Below are positions 56,039 through 64,000 of a stretch of DNA of 64,000 nucleotides, piece by piece; positions within the stretch are counted from its first letter, which is position 1; each line of letters opens with the position of its first letter. The stretch comes from Planctomycetota bacterium (GTDB taxonomy: Bacteria; Planctomycetota; Phycisphaerae; Phycisphaerales; UBA1924). A program made the translations under genes and the position numbers. The notes under the pieces were generated by a model, which did no database searches, had not been told where the DNA came from, and worked only from the letters and a program-made list of their open reading frames with translations. The stretch spans positions 2,464,796 through 2,528,795 of the forward strand of contig CP053450.1 in assembly GCA_013285505.1 (NCBI GenBank), read 5' to 3'.

Positions 56039-56641
56039 ATGAAGAACGTTTTTGCTATCGCTGCCCTCGTCGCCGCCGCTGGTACCGTCGCCAACGGCCA
56101 GATCTTCAACGAGATCGGTGACGCCACCGATGTGCTGCCCGGCCAGTCCGTGACCAACGGCACCCTCCAGATCGTCGGCTTCAACGGCGGCGGCGATAAC
56201 GACGTGTTCGCGTTCAACTGGAGCGGTGGCGACCTCGTCATCGATGCCCGCGACGCCGGCTTCGACACCCAGCTTCACCTCTTCGACTACAGCGGCAACG
56301 GCATCGGTGAGAACGACGACTCCGTCAACTACGGCCTGAACAGCGAGATCGCTCTCACGCTGGCCGCTGGCAACTACCTCATCGGCATTACCTCCTTCAA
56401 CAACGACGCCCTCGACGGCGCCGCCCTCCCGATCTTCGGCTTCACCAACACCTTCAGCGACAACAACGGCAACTTCATCCAGGGCCCCGAGGGCAACGGC
56501 ACCCTCGCCGCGTGGGACGGCCTCAGCGATGGTGGCGACTACAACATCTACTTCTCGTCGGCCGTGAACGCCATCCCCGCGCCCGGCGCGATGGCCCTCC
56601 TCGGCCTCGGCGGCATCGCCGCGATCCGTCGTCGTCGCTAA
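56039..56641 (+). CDS. Exported protein with PEP-CTERM tail
   Basis: 200 residues. GGAGGAG lies 7 nt before the ATG. Signal peptide (MKNVFAIAALVAAAGTVANG), then a DVF/pre-peptidase-like beta domain (NEIGDATDVLPGQSVTNGTL, DNDVFAFNWSGGDLVIDARD, DTQLHLFDYSGNGIGENDDS, LAAGNYLIGITSFNN) and the tail IPAPGAMALLGLGGIAAI followed by RRRR. It is probably processed by an exosortase and surface-exposed. Strong own promoter and terminator, and C-ending codons unlike the G-ending codons of nearby genes, suggest high expression. No catalytic function is apparent. Confidence 0.85.
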   Translation: MKNVFAIAALVAAAGTVANGQIFNEIGDATDVLPGQSVTNGTLQIVGFNGGGDNDVFAFNWSGGDLVIDARDAGFDTQLHLFDYSGNGIGENDDSVNYGLNSEIALTLAAGNYLIGITSFNNDALDGAALPIFGFTNTFSDNNGNFIQGPEGNGTLAAWDGLSDGGDYNIYFSSAVNAIPAPGAMALLGLGGIAAIRRRR

Positions 56642-56678
56642 TTCCGACGCTGACAGCGGATCAATCCTGATCTGAACG

Positions 56679-56715
56679 CAGCCGCCCGGCCTCGTGCCGG
56701 GCGGCTGTTCTTTTT
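56679..56715 (+). terminator. Rho-independent terminator after the PEP-CTERM gene
   Basis: A perfect 12-bp stem CAGCCGCCCGGC/GCCGGGCGGCTG with loop CTCGT is followed by TTCTTTTT. Confidence 0.9.
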
Positions 56716-56738
56716 GGGCTCCAGAGGCGGAGCGGACC

Positions 56739-56744
56739 TAGCAT
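56739..56744 (+). promoter_or_regulatory. Putative -10 element, leaderless start of the site-2-protease-like gene
   Basis: TAGCAT, six bases (CGCGCC), then the ATG at 56751. Confidence 0.4.
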
Positions 56745-56750
56745 CGCGCC

Positions 56751-57769
56751 ATGCGCAGAGCCGCCGAAAGAGAGCCTGCCGGGGGGCGAGCCGACGCCGC
56801 TGCTGGCGCGAGTCCTCGGCGAGGGCGAGTCGCCGGTGTGGTGGGCCGTGCCGCTGGTGGCGCTCGGTGGCTGCCGCGTCCGGGTGCATGTCGTCTCGGT
56901 CGTATTCGCGCTGGCCCTCCTGGCGTACGCGGTCTGGAACGGGCTCGGGCCGACGTACGTGGCGACCGGGCTCGTCGCGTTGGCGGCCGTGGTGGGGCTG
57001 CACGAGGCCGCACGGGGGCACGCGCTGGTGCGGTGGTTTGGCGGGCGGCCTCTCGACGTCACGCTCTGGCCCTTGGGCGGGGTCTGGCGATTCGATGACG
57101 GGAGCGACAGCGGCGGAGCGAGGTCCGAGGGTGTCGGGGCGGCGGTCGGGCTGGGGATGCTCGTCGCCGTGGCGGCCGCGGCGGGGACGTCGTTCGCACT
57201 GATCACGGGCTCGAGCGATGCGCTGGTCTTCGAGCCGCTGCGGCCGGGCGTGGTGATGGGATCGATCCGGGGGAGTTCCACGCCGGCAACGGTCGGGCTC
57301 GTGACGCTCTGGCAGGTCTACGCCGCGGCTGTCTACGTATTGGCCTTCAATCTGCTGCCGATGCTGCCGCTGGACGAGGGCGTGCTGGTGCGGGCGGTGT
57401 TCGATCGCGGCGGCTCGCGTGCACTGGCGCCCCCGCCTGGGCTTGTTGACAGCGGTGGCCCTGCTGGCGGGTGGGCTGTTGACGGGGTTGCCGATCGTGG
57501 CGAGCGTCGGCCTCTGCGGCGGGGTGTACTGCTGGCATGTCTGGCAGCAGGAACGGTTCGCGGTCGATCCGGCGGGCGTCGATCGGTGGCGGGCCGTACT
57601 GGACCTACCGGCCGACGAAAGCGGCGAGGGCGGAGACCCAATACCTGCCCGGGACCGGGAGGATGTTGAGCGGATCCTGGCGAAGATCTCGGCGTCGGGC
57701 ATCGGGAGCCTGAGTCGGGCAGAGAAGCGGACGCTGCGTGAGGCAACAGACCGCCTCCGCGGCCGCTAG
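56751..57769 (+). CDS. Degenerate site-2 protease (M50)-like membrane protein, two frameshifts
   Basis: About 338 residues over three frames: a short start, GEPTPLLARVLGEGESPVWW, membrane segments (VHVVSVVFALALLAYAVWNG onward), then LLTAVALLAGGLLTGLPIVA and a soluble tail. The M50 metal motif HExxH is altered to HEAARGH (in VVGLHEAARGHALVRWFGG), and the usual LDGG-type second motif reads LPLDEGVLVRAV (in FNLLPMLPLDEGV). It may therefore be inactive or an unusual protease. The tail ILAKISASGIGSLSRAEKRT matches the rhomboid encoded next door. Breaks: a run of six G near 56793 and near 57416. Confidence 0.65.
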
Positions 57770-57846
57770 CATTGCCCGCGCCCGGGAGACTGGCCCGGGG
57801 CCGGGGGACACGTCCACGACTCTCAGACACGGAGCGTCTGCACCAC

Positions 57847-58833
57847 ATGGGCCTAGCTGATCGCGGGTATTACAGGGACGAGCCGCGGGGGTACGGCGGT
57901 GGTGGCGGCGGACCTGGTGGGGGATTCCACTTCGGCCGGCTCAACGCGCTGTCGGTGACGATGTGGATCATCATCGTCAACATCGTCATCCACGTGCTGG
58001 CGAACACCGCGCTGCCCCAGTTCTACCAATGGGGGCACTTCTCGACGTACGAGGGCTTCCAGAGGCTGCAGGTCTGGCGCCTGGTGACGTTCCAGTTCCT
58101 GCACGATCCCAGTTCGATCATGCACCTGGCGTTCAACATGTTCGGGATGTGGGTCTTCGGCGGGATTGTCGAGGAGGCCCTCGGGCGACGGAAGTATCTG
58201 GCGTTCTACCTGGTCTGCGGCATCTTCGGCGGGCTGCTCTACCTGCTGCTGAATCTCGCCGGGGCGTTCCTGCCGTTTCAACTGCCGGGGTTCCTCTTTG
58301 CCAACCCGAAGACGCCGCTGATCGGGGCGTCGGCGGGTGTGTTCGGCGTGATCATGGCGTGCGCGTATGTCGCACCGACGATGCGGGTGCAGTTCATCCT
58401 GATCCCGATCTCGCTGACGATGAAGACGATGGCGTATCTGTACGTCGGGTTCGCGGTGCTGAACCTGCTGCTGGGCGGGGGCAACGCCGGCGGGGATGCC
58501 GCGCACGTGGGCGGTGCGATAGCGGGGGCGTATTTCATCCGCAACTCGCACCTGCTGCTGGATTTCTTCGATGTGCTGAACGACTCGCGCACGAAGGGGT
58601 CTGGCGGGAAGAACAAGCGGGCGCCCGGGTCCCGGGGCAAGCGGGCGGCCAAGCCAACACAGCAGCCGAGCGCATACGCGAAGCTCGCCAGAGAAGAGGC
58701 AGAGATCGACGCGATCCTGGCGAAGATCCAAGACGAGGGGATCGGGAGCCTGACGGCGAAAGAGAAGAAGCTCCTGGCCAAGGACACCGAGCGCAAGCGC
58801 CGTGAGCTGGGCTCCGGCGGGGGCAAGCCCTGA
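57847..58833 (+). CDS. Rhomboid-family intramembrane serine protease
   Basis: A 328-residue protein with six or seven membrane segments after a glycine-rich N-terminus. Family motifs: HLAFNMFGMWVFG (His93 and Asn97), the catalytic Ser162 in GASAGVFG, His220 in DAAHVGGAIAGAY. It cleaves membrane-embedded helices. The cytosolic C-terminus has a basic linker and the motif AILAKIQDEGIGSLTAKEKK (DUF6576-like), shared with the upstream site-2-protease-like protein. tgt starts 2 bp after the stop, so the two genes are one operon. Confidence 0.92.
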   Translation: MGLADRGYYRDEPRGYGGGGGGPGGGFHFGRLNALSVTMWIIIVNIVIHVLANTALPQFYQWGHFSTYEGFQRLQVWRLVTFQFLHDPSSIMHLAFNMFGMWVFGGIVEEALGRRKYLAFYLVCGIFGGLLYLLLNLAGAFLPFQLPGFLFANPKTPLIGASAGVFGVIMACAYVAPTMRVQFILIPISLTMKTMAYLYVGFAVLNLLLGGGNAGGDAAHVGGAIAGAYFIRNSHLLLDFFDVLNDSRTKGSGGKNKRAPGSRGKRAAKPTQQPSAYAKLAREEAEIDAILAKIQDEGIGSLTAKEKKLLAKDTERKRRELGSGGGKP

Positions 58834-58835
58834 CC

Positions 58836-60089
58836 GTGGCGTCTTCTCTTCGATTTGCGATTTCGCATCGGTGCCCGCACTCCTCGGCCCGGGTTGGGAG
58901 GGTGACGACGCCGCACGGCGATTTTGACACGCCCGCGTTCATGGCGGTGGGGACCAAAGCGAATGTCAAGGGCCTGCTGCCGCAGCAGGTCGCGGCGACC
59001 CGGACGCAGGTGGTGCTCAACAACACGTATCACCTGATGCTCAGGCCCGGTGAACAGATCGTCGAGGCCGCGGGCGGGGCGCACCGGTTCATGGGCTGGC
59101 CGGGGCCGATCCTGACTGACTCCGGGGGATACCAGGCGTACTCAATGGCGGACATCAACGACGTCGATGACGACGGAGTGACGTTCAAGTCGATTATCAA
59201 CGGGGCGAAGATCCGGATGACGCCGGAGCGTTCGATCGCGGTGCAGAACGCGATCGGGGCGGACATCATCATGGCCTTCGACGACTGCCCGCCCTCGATG
59301 GACCCGACCGTCGGTCCGACGAACCAGACCCGCATCCGCATCGCGGCGATCCGCGACGGGGCCAAGGGGATCTACGACCACGCCGCACGCCTCCGCATCG
59401 CCAACGAGCGGACGGTGCGGTGGCTCGAGCGGTGCAAGGCGGCCCACGCCCGCGCCGAGGACCAGGCCCTCTTCGGGATCGTGCAGGGGGGAACCGATCT
59501 CGAGGCCCGCGCGTGGTCGGCCGAGCGGATCACCTCCATCGACCTGCCCGGGTACGCCATCGGTGGCGTCGCGGTGGGGGAATTGCAGGACGACATCGCC
59601 TCGGTGACGCGGCACACGGCGGCACTGCTTCCCGAGGACAAGCCAAGGTATCTGATGGGGGTGGGCTACGAGCAGGACATCGTGGCGGCCGTGCTGGCCG
59701 GGGTGGACATGTTCGACTGCGTGCTGCCGACGCGGAACGCCCGGAACGGTCAGGCGTTCGTGCGGGAGGGCACGCTCCGGTTCCGCAACGCCCGGCACGA
59801 GCGGGACTTCGGCCCGATCGAGGCCGGGTGCGGGTGTGCGGCGTGCGACCCGGCGGGGCACGGCTGGGCGACCCCGGACGGGCTGCCGTTCAGCCGGGCC
59901 TATATCAAGCATCTCTTCATGGCCAGCGAGATGCTCGGGCCGATCCTGCTCACGCTGCATAACCTCTGGCACTTCCAGACGTTGATGTTGGACATCCGGC
60001 AAGCGATCGCGGAAGATGATTGGCCCGGGTTTGCCCAGAAGTGGCCCCGGGTCGCGGCCGCCGTTCCCGGAGGGGACGGGGTTGTGTAG
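58836..60089 (+). CDS. tgt: tRNA-guanine transglycosylase
   Basis: 417 residues from a GTG start 2 bp after the rhomboid gene. Motifs: RVGRVTTPHGDFDTPAFMAV, NTYHLMLRPGEQIVEAAGG, LTDSGGYQAYSM, ADIIMAFDDCPPSMDP, LFGIVQGGTDLEARAWSAER, GYAIGGVAVGE, MFDCVLPTRNARNGQAFVRE and the zinc site CGCAACD (with a downstream His). It inserts preQ1 at the wobble position of GUN anticodons, including tRNA-Asp encoded in this window. Typical neighbour of yajC and secD. Confidence 0.95.
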   Translation: MASSLRFAISHRCPHSSARVGRVTTPHGDFDTPAFMAVGTKANVKGLLPQQVAATRTQVVLNNTYHLMLRPGEQIVEAAGGAHRFMGWPGPILTDSGGYQAYSMADINDVDDDGVTFKSIINGAKIRMTPERSIAVQNAIGADIIMAFDDCPPSMDPTVGPTNQTRIRIAAIRDGAKGIYDHAARLRIANERTVRWLERCKAAHARAEDQALFGIVQGGTDLEARAWSAERITSIDLPGYAIGGVAVGELQDDIASVTRHTAALLPEDKPRYLMGVGYEQDIVAAVLAGVDMFDCVLPTRNARNGQAFVREGTLRFRNARHERDFGPIEAGCGCAACDPAGHGWATPDGLPFSRAYIKHLFMASEMLGPILLTLHNLWHFQTLMLDIRQAIAEDDWPGFAQKWPRVAAAVPGGDGVV

Positions 60090-60178
60090 TCGGGGCATTC
60101 GGACGGTTGGTGATTGGTCGGTAGCGGTCGGCGGATCGGAATTCACGCGGGTCGGAACACACAGCGAGATTGGTCTTT

Positions 60179-60664
60179 ATGCAGAACAGCATCCTCTGGA
60201 CGACTACGCCGGGCCTCGGCTTGATACAGGACGGGGCGCTGCCCAACGCGGTGCCGGGGATCGGCGGATCGTCGGCGGGCGGCACGACCGGGGCACCGGG
60301 CGATCCCGCGGCCGCGGGTGGTCCCGCCGGCGGCGCGGCGGCCAAGCCGTTCGGCAATTCCATCTTCATCATGCTGGCCCTGCTGTTGGTCTTCATGATC
60401 GTGTCGTCGATGATGAGCGCGCGACGCGCCAAGAAGCAGACCGCCCAGATGCTGGGCGGGCTCAAGCGTGGAGACAAGGTGCTGACGGCGGCGGGGATCT
60501 TCGGCACCGTCCACGAGGTCCGCGACGACGCGGTCGTGCTGAAGATCGACGATGTCAGCGGGACCAAGGTGCAGTTTGCCAAGCACGCGATCCAGCAGGT
60601 GGTCAAGTCGGCCAAGGGCGGGGTCAAGGAACTGGCGGCGGACGGCACCGAGGGTGACAACTAG
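60179..60664 (+). CDS. yajC: Preprotein translocase subunit YajC
   Basis: 161 residues. The glycine- and alanine-rich N-terminus (~55 residues) is longer than usual. A membrane helix follows (GNSIFIMLALLLVFMIVSSM), then the YajC core MMSARRAKKQTAQMLGGLKR and GDKVLTAAGIFGTVHEVRDD. The ATG at 60179 is preferred over a TTG at 60170. YajC associates with SecDF at the Sec translocon. The order tgt-yajC-secD(F) is the classic arrangement. Confidence 0.92.
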   Translation: MQNSILWTTTPGLGLIQDGALPNAVPGIGGSSAGGTTGAPGDPAAAGGPAGGAAAKPFGNSIFIMLALLLVFMIVSSMMSARRAKKQTAQMLGGLKRGDKVLTAAGIFGTVHEVRDDAVVLKIDDVSGTKVQFAKHAIQQVVKSAKGGVKELAADGTEGDN

Positions 60665-60747
60665 CAGGCTCACGCCGACGGAATCCGGCTGAACGCCGGG
60701 TCGGGCGGATCGGGAACAGGTTCGGCTTCTTTCCTCTTTCGGAGTTC

Positions 60748-63700
60748 GTGCAACGTATGCAAAGGTACTGGACCAAGATCGCGCTGGTGATCGCGCTGCT
60801 GCTTCTGTCGCTCTATGCCGCGATGCCGCCGTCGAAGAAGCTCCGTCTGGGCAAGGACCTGCGGGGCGGCGTGACGCTCGTCTACTCGGTGGAGGTGCGT
60901 CCCGGCGAGAACTCGCGGGAGATTCTCACGAGCGTGATCGACGTGCTGAAGGAGCGGGTGGACCCCAGGGGTCTTTTCGAGATCTCGATGGTGCCCCAGG
61001 GGCGGGACCGGATCGAGATCACGATGCCGCTGCCCGGCGAGGACGTGAAGGCCAAGCGGGCCGAGTTTGACGCGATGCTCGCCGAGCTCGACGCGGACCG
61101 ACTGCCGCCGGAGCGGATCGACCGGGTGATGTCGATGCCGGCCGAGGACCGCGGGCCCGCGATCGAGACCCTCGCCGACGGGGATGCCTCGAAGCTCGCG
61201 GCGGCTGGAGTCGCTCGCCGCGGTCGCGGACGCCGCGGCCCACAAGCGGCGCGCGTTCGAAGAGGCGGAGCAGCAGGGTGCGGAGGAGTCCGCGCTCGTG
61301 GCCTTGGCGATGGAGGCGGCGCAGGCGGAGACCGACTACGAGGCGGCCCGGGCGCAGATCGCGTCCCGCTCGCTGAGCTCCGACGAGGTGCGGCGTGCGT
61401 TGCGGCTTTCGGACGAGGGCAAGCGGCTCTTCGACGAAGAAACCAAGGAACAGGTCAAGCTGCCCAGTGCCAGGCAGCGGGCGCTCGACCGGCTGCGTGA
61501 GGACTATCCCGACCAGCAGGACCGGCTCGACACACTGTTGGCCAAGTATCAGGAGTACGAATCGATCCGGACAACGCTGGACGACCCGGCGGACCTCGAA
61601 CGGCTGCTGCGTGCCTCGGGTGTGCTGAGCTTCCGGATCACCGTCGATCCGGGGACGGTTCCTGAGGAAGCCCAACTGCGGGCGGATCTGCAGGAGAAGG
61701 GCCCCCGCGCGGCCCGCACGCCGGACATGGCGTGGTTCAAGCTCAACAAGATCGACGGGTGGTACAACAACGCCCAGCAACTGGCCTTCCTGAGCCGCGA
61801 CCCGGTCGGGTTCTTCTCCGGGCGTGACTACATCGTCGAGGAGTACAACGGCGAGTACTACATGCTAGCGTGGGATATCCGGGGCTCGAAGCTGACACCG
61901 GAATCCAGCCGCGGCTGGAAGGTCTCGAAGGCCTTCCAGGGGCAGGATCAGCTGGGCCGCCCGGCGATCAACTTCCTCATGGACCCGCGTGGCGCGACGC
62001 TCCTTGGCGAGCTGACCGAGGCGCACGTCGGGGACAGCATGGCGGTGCTGCTGGACGACGAGATCTACACCGCGCCCAACCTCAACGGCCGCATCTCCCG
62101 CAACGGGCAGATCATGGGCGATTTCAGCCCGACCGAGCTGGCGTACATCATCCGGGTGCTCAACGCGGGCTCGCTGCAGAACAAACTCTCTCCGGCACCG
62201 ATCAGCCGGAACGCGATCGGCCCGGAGCTGGGTCTTGACTACCTCAAGCAGGGCCTCGGGGCGGGGATCATCGCGCTGATCAGCGTCTCGCTGTTCATGG
62301 TGGTCTACTACTTCCGGTGCGGCGTGATCGCGGTCGTCGCGCTGGGGTGCAACGCGCTGCTGCTGCTCGGGGCGATGTCGACCTTGTCGGCGACGTTCAC
62401 ACTGCCGGGCATCGCGGGCATCGTGCTCACCTTCGGCATGGCGGTGGACTCCAACGTGCTGATCTTCGAGCGCATCCGCGAGGAGCTCCGAGAAGGCAGG
62501 GAAACGAAAGCCGCGGTCCGGCTCGGGTTCTCGAAGGCGATGTCGTCGATCGTCGACGGCAACGTGACCAACCTGATCGTCTGTATCGTGCTGGCCAACG
62601 TCGGCACGCAGGAGATCAAGGGCTTCGCGATCACCCTTGGCGTAGGCGTCCTGACGACGATGTTCTCCGCCCTCGTGGCCAGCCGTTTGGTCTTCAATGT
62701 GCTCCTCGAGCTCAAGCTCATGAAGAAGATTCGGATGCTGCCCTCGTCCATCCCGGCGGTCGAGCGGGCGTTCGAGCCCGGGGTCAACTGGCTGAGCCTG
62801 CGGTGGGTGTTCATCTTCGTCTCGGCGATCTACATGGGCCTCGGGGTCTTCATGATCGTAATGCAGCGCGGCGAGATGATGGATACCGAGTTCCGCGGCG
62901 GCACGCAGGTGACGCTGCAGTTCAAGACCGACGATGCCACCCCCGAAGAGGACGACCGGTTGACGCTCACGCGGCAGGAGGTCGAGGACCGTGTGGTGGC
63001 GATCGCGCAGTCCGCGGCCCCGGACTCGCCGCTGGCCGACCTGGCGAGCGCGCAGGTGCTGCCGCTGGACCCGGACTCCTCCGGTGTCCGTTCTGATCGG
63101 TTCATGATCAAGAGCGTGGTGACCAACGAACAGGCGGTCATCGAGTCGCTGATGGTCGCGTTCGCCGACGAACTGGACAACCGGCCGCCGCTGACCTTCG
63201 CCGGCCAGCGGGCAGAAGAGCTCGCCCAGGCCCCCGTGTTCCCGCTGAGCAACCCGCGCGGCCTGCTCGGCCCCGACATCGGGCGGCCGCAGTATCTCAA
63301 CGACGTCAGCGAGTTCGCGGGCGGCGTGGCGATCCTGCTCGAGAACATCGACCCCGCAACAACGAAGGAGGGGCTCGAGGCGCGGCTCAACCGGCTGCGC
63401 GAGCAACCGGACTACTCCGACACCGCCGGCCGCACGGTCGAGATCGTGGTGCTTGAGGGCACCGACAGCGCTGTGGAATCGGCCGTTGTGCTCGTGAGCG
63501 ACGAGGCAATCGACTATCTGCAGAACGAGAACATCTGGGAGCAGGACCTGGCCCAGCGCGAATGGGACCTCCTGCGCGATGCGCTCGGGCAGACGACCAC
63601 GCTGGCCAGCGTGCAGAGCTTCAGCGCCGCGATGGCGGGGACGTTCCGCGCCAAGGCGGTCGTGTCGGTCGTTCTGTCGCTGATGCTGATCCTCATCTAC

Positions 63701-64000
63701 GTGTGGGTGCGGTTCGGCTCCGTGCGGTACTCGCTGGCCGCGATCGCGTGCCTGATGCACGACTGTCTGACCTGCATCGGGCTGATCGCCCTCGCGGAGA
63801 TCGTGTACAAGCTCCCCGCGGCGGAGAGCATCGTGGCGACGCTGGGCATCCAGCCGTTCAAGATCGATCTGAACATGATCGCGGCGTTGCTGACGATCAT
63901 CGGCTACTCGCTCAACGACACGATCATCGTCATGGACCGCATCCGTGAGATGAAGGGCAGGCTTCCCTACGCGACCGACAAGATCATCAACCAGTCGATC
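60748..64000 (+). CDS. secDF: Fused protein translocase subunit SecDF, one frameshift, 3' end outside the window
   Basis: At least 1,080 residues. SecD part: one helix (WTKIALVIALLLLSLYAAMP), GKDLRGGVTLVYSVEV, and the periplasmic domain. After a break near 61203 a charged helical insertion of ~140 residues follows (LAAVADAAAHKRRAFEEAEQ, LRLSDEGKRLFDEETKEQVK), then SGVLSFRITVDPGTVPEEAQ, RPAINFLMDPRGATLLGELT, and helices with FGMAVDSNVLIFERIREELR. SecF part: MDTEFRGGTQVTLQF and IAALLTIIGYSLNDTIIVMD. It uses proton motive force to pull exported proteins across the membrane. GTG 60748 and ATG 60757 are both possible starts. The SecF half is cut by the window edge. Confidence 0.92.

Overview
The window looks like a chromosomal segment of a high-GC planctomycete, most likely of the Phycisphaerae. 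Reasons: exported proteins ending in PEP-CTERM-like tails (prolines, a hydrophobic stretch, then RRRR), a fused SecD-SecF, a Ycf46-like AAA ATPase, a dockerin-type DUF4331 protein, and several planctomycete-style proteins without a clear family. No phage, conjugative element or CRISPR array was seen. The only mobile-element gene is a REP-associated tyrosine transposase with its palindromic repeats.

Layout. 1-9 kb: 3'-end of a 3-hydroxyacyl-CoA dehydrogenase, two membrane or exported proteins of unknown role, a nitroreductase, an MgtC/DUF4010 membrane protein and an acyl-CoA mutase large subunit with an isobutyryl-CoA-mutase-like active site. 9-12 kb: transposase, REP repeats and a beta-propeller protein. 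12-18.4 kb: TPR lipoprotein, a coupled Na+/solute symporter-murQ pair, cinA and tRNA-Phe. 18.8-23.2 kb: DUF4331 and DUF4198 exported proteins followed by a coupled sigma/anti-sigma pair. 23.2-33.9 kb: hydrolase plus nucleotidyltransferase, a secreted beta-helix protein, rpe, accD-lnt, HEAT-repeat and coiled-coil proteins. 34-39.8 kb: tRNA-Asp, two PEP-CTERM paralogues, the AAA ATPase and a 21-bp tandem repeat. 39.8-42.4 kb: a compositionally distinct STAND-like NTPase/repeat protein. 42.5-55.8 kb: housekeeping genes (def, kdsB, M1 aminopeptidase, pyrG, panC, gcvT, cysteine desulfurase, phoU-like, eno). 56-64 kb: a PEP-CTERM gene with its own promoter and terminator, a degenerate site-2 protease, a rhomboid protease, and tgt-yajC-secDF running off the right edge.

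The genes for outer-membrane and envelope work (lnt, kdsB, murQ, secDF, yajC) point to a Gram-negative-type envelope with lipoproteins, Kdo and recyclable peptidoglycan.

Three window-wide properties matter. (1) Roughly 22 single-base frameshifts interrupt otherwise well-conserved genes, several at G/C homopolymers, so sequencing or assembly error is the likeliest cause; such genes are given here as one span. (2) The + strand is C-rich up to about 14.6 kb and G-rich afterwards, whatever the gene orientation. (3) At least 14 genes have a TAnnnT-like hexamer ending 5-7 nt before the start codon and usually no Shine-Dalgarno, suggesting widespread leaderless transcription.
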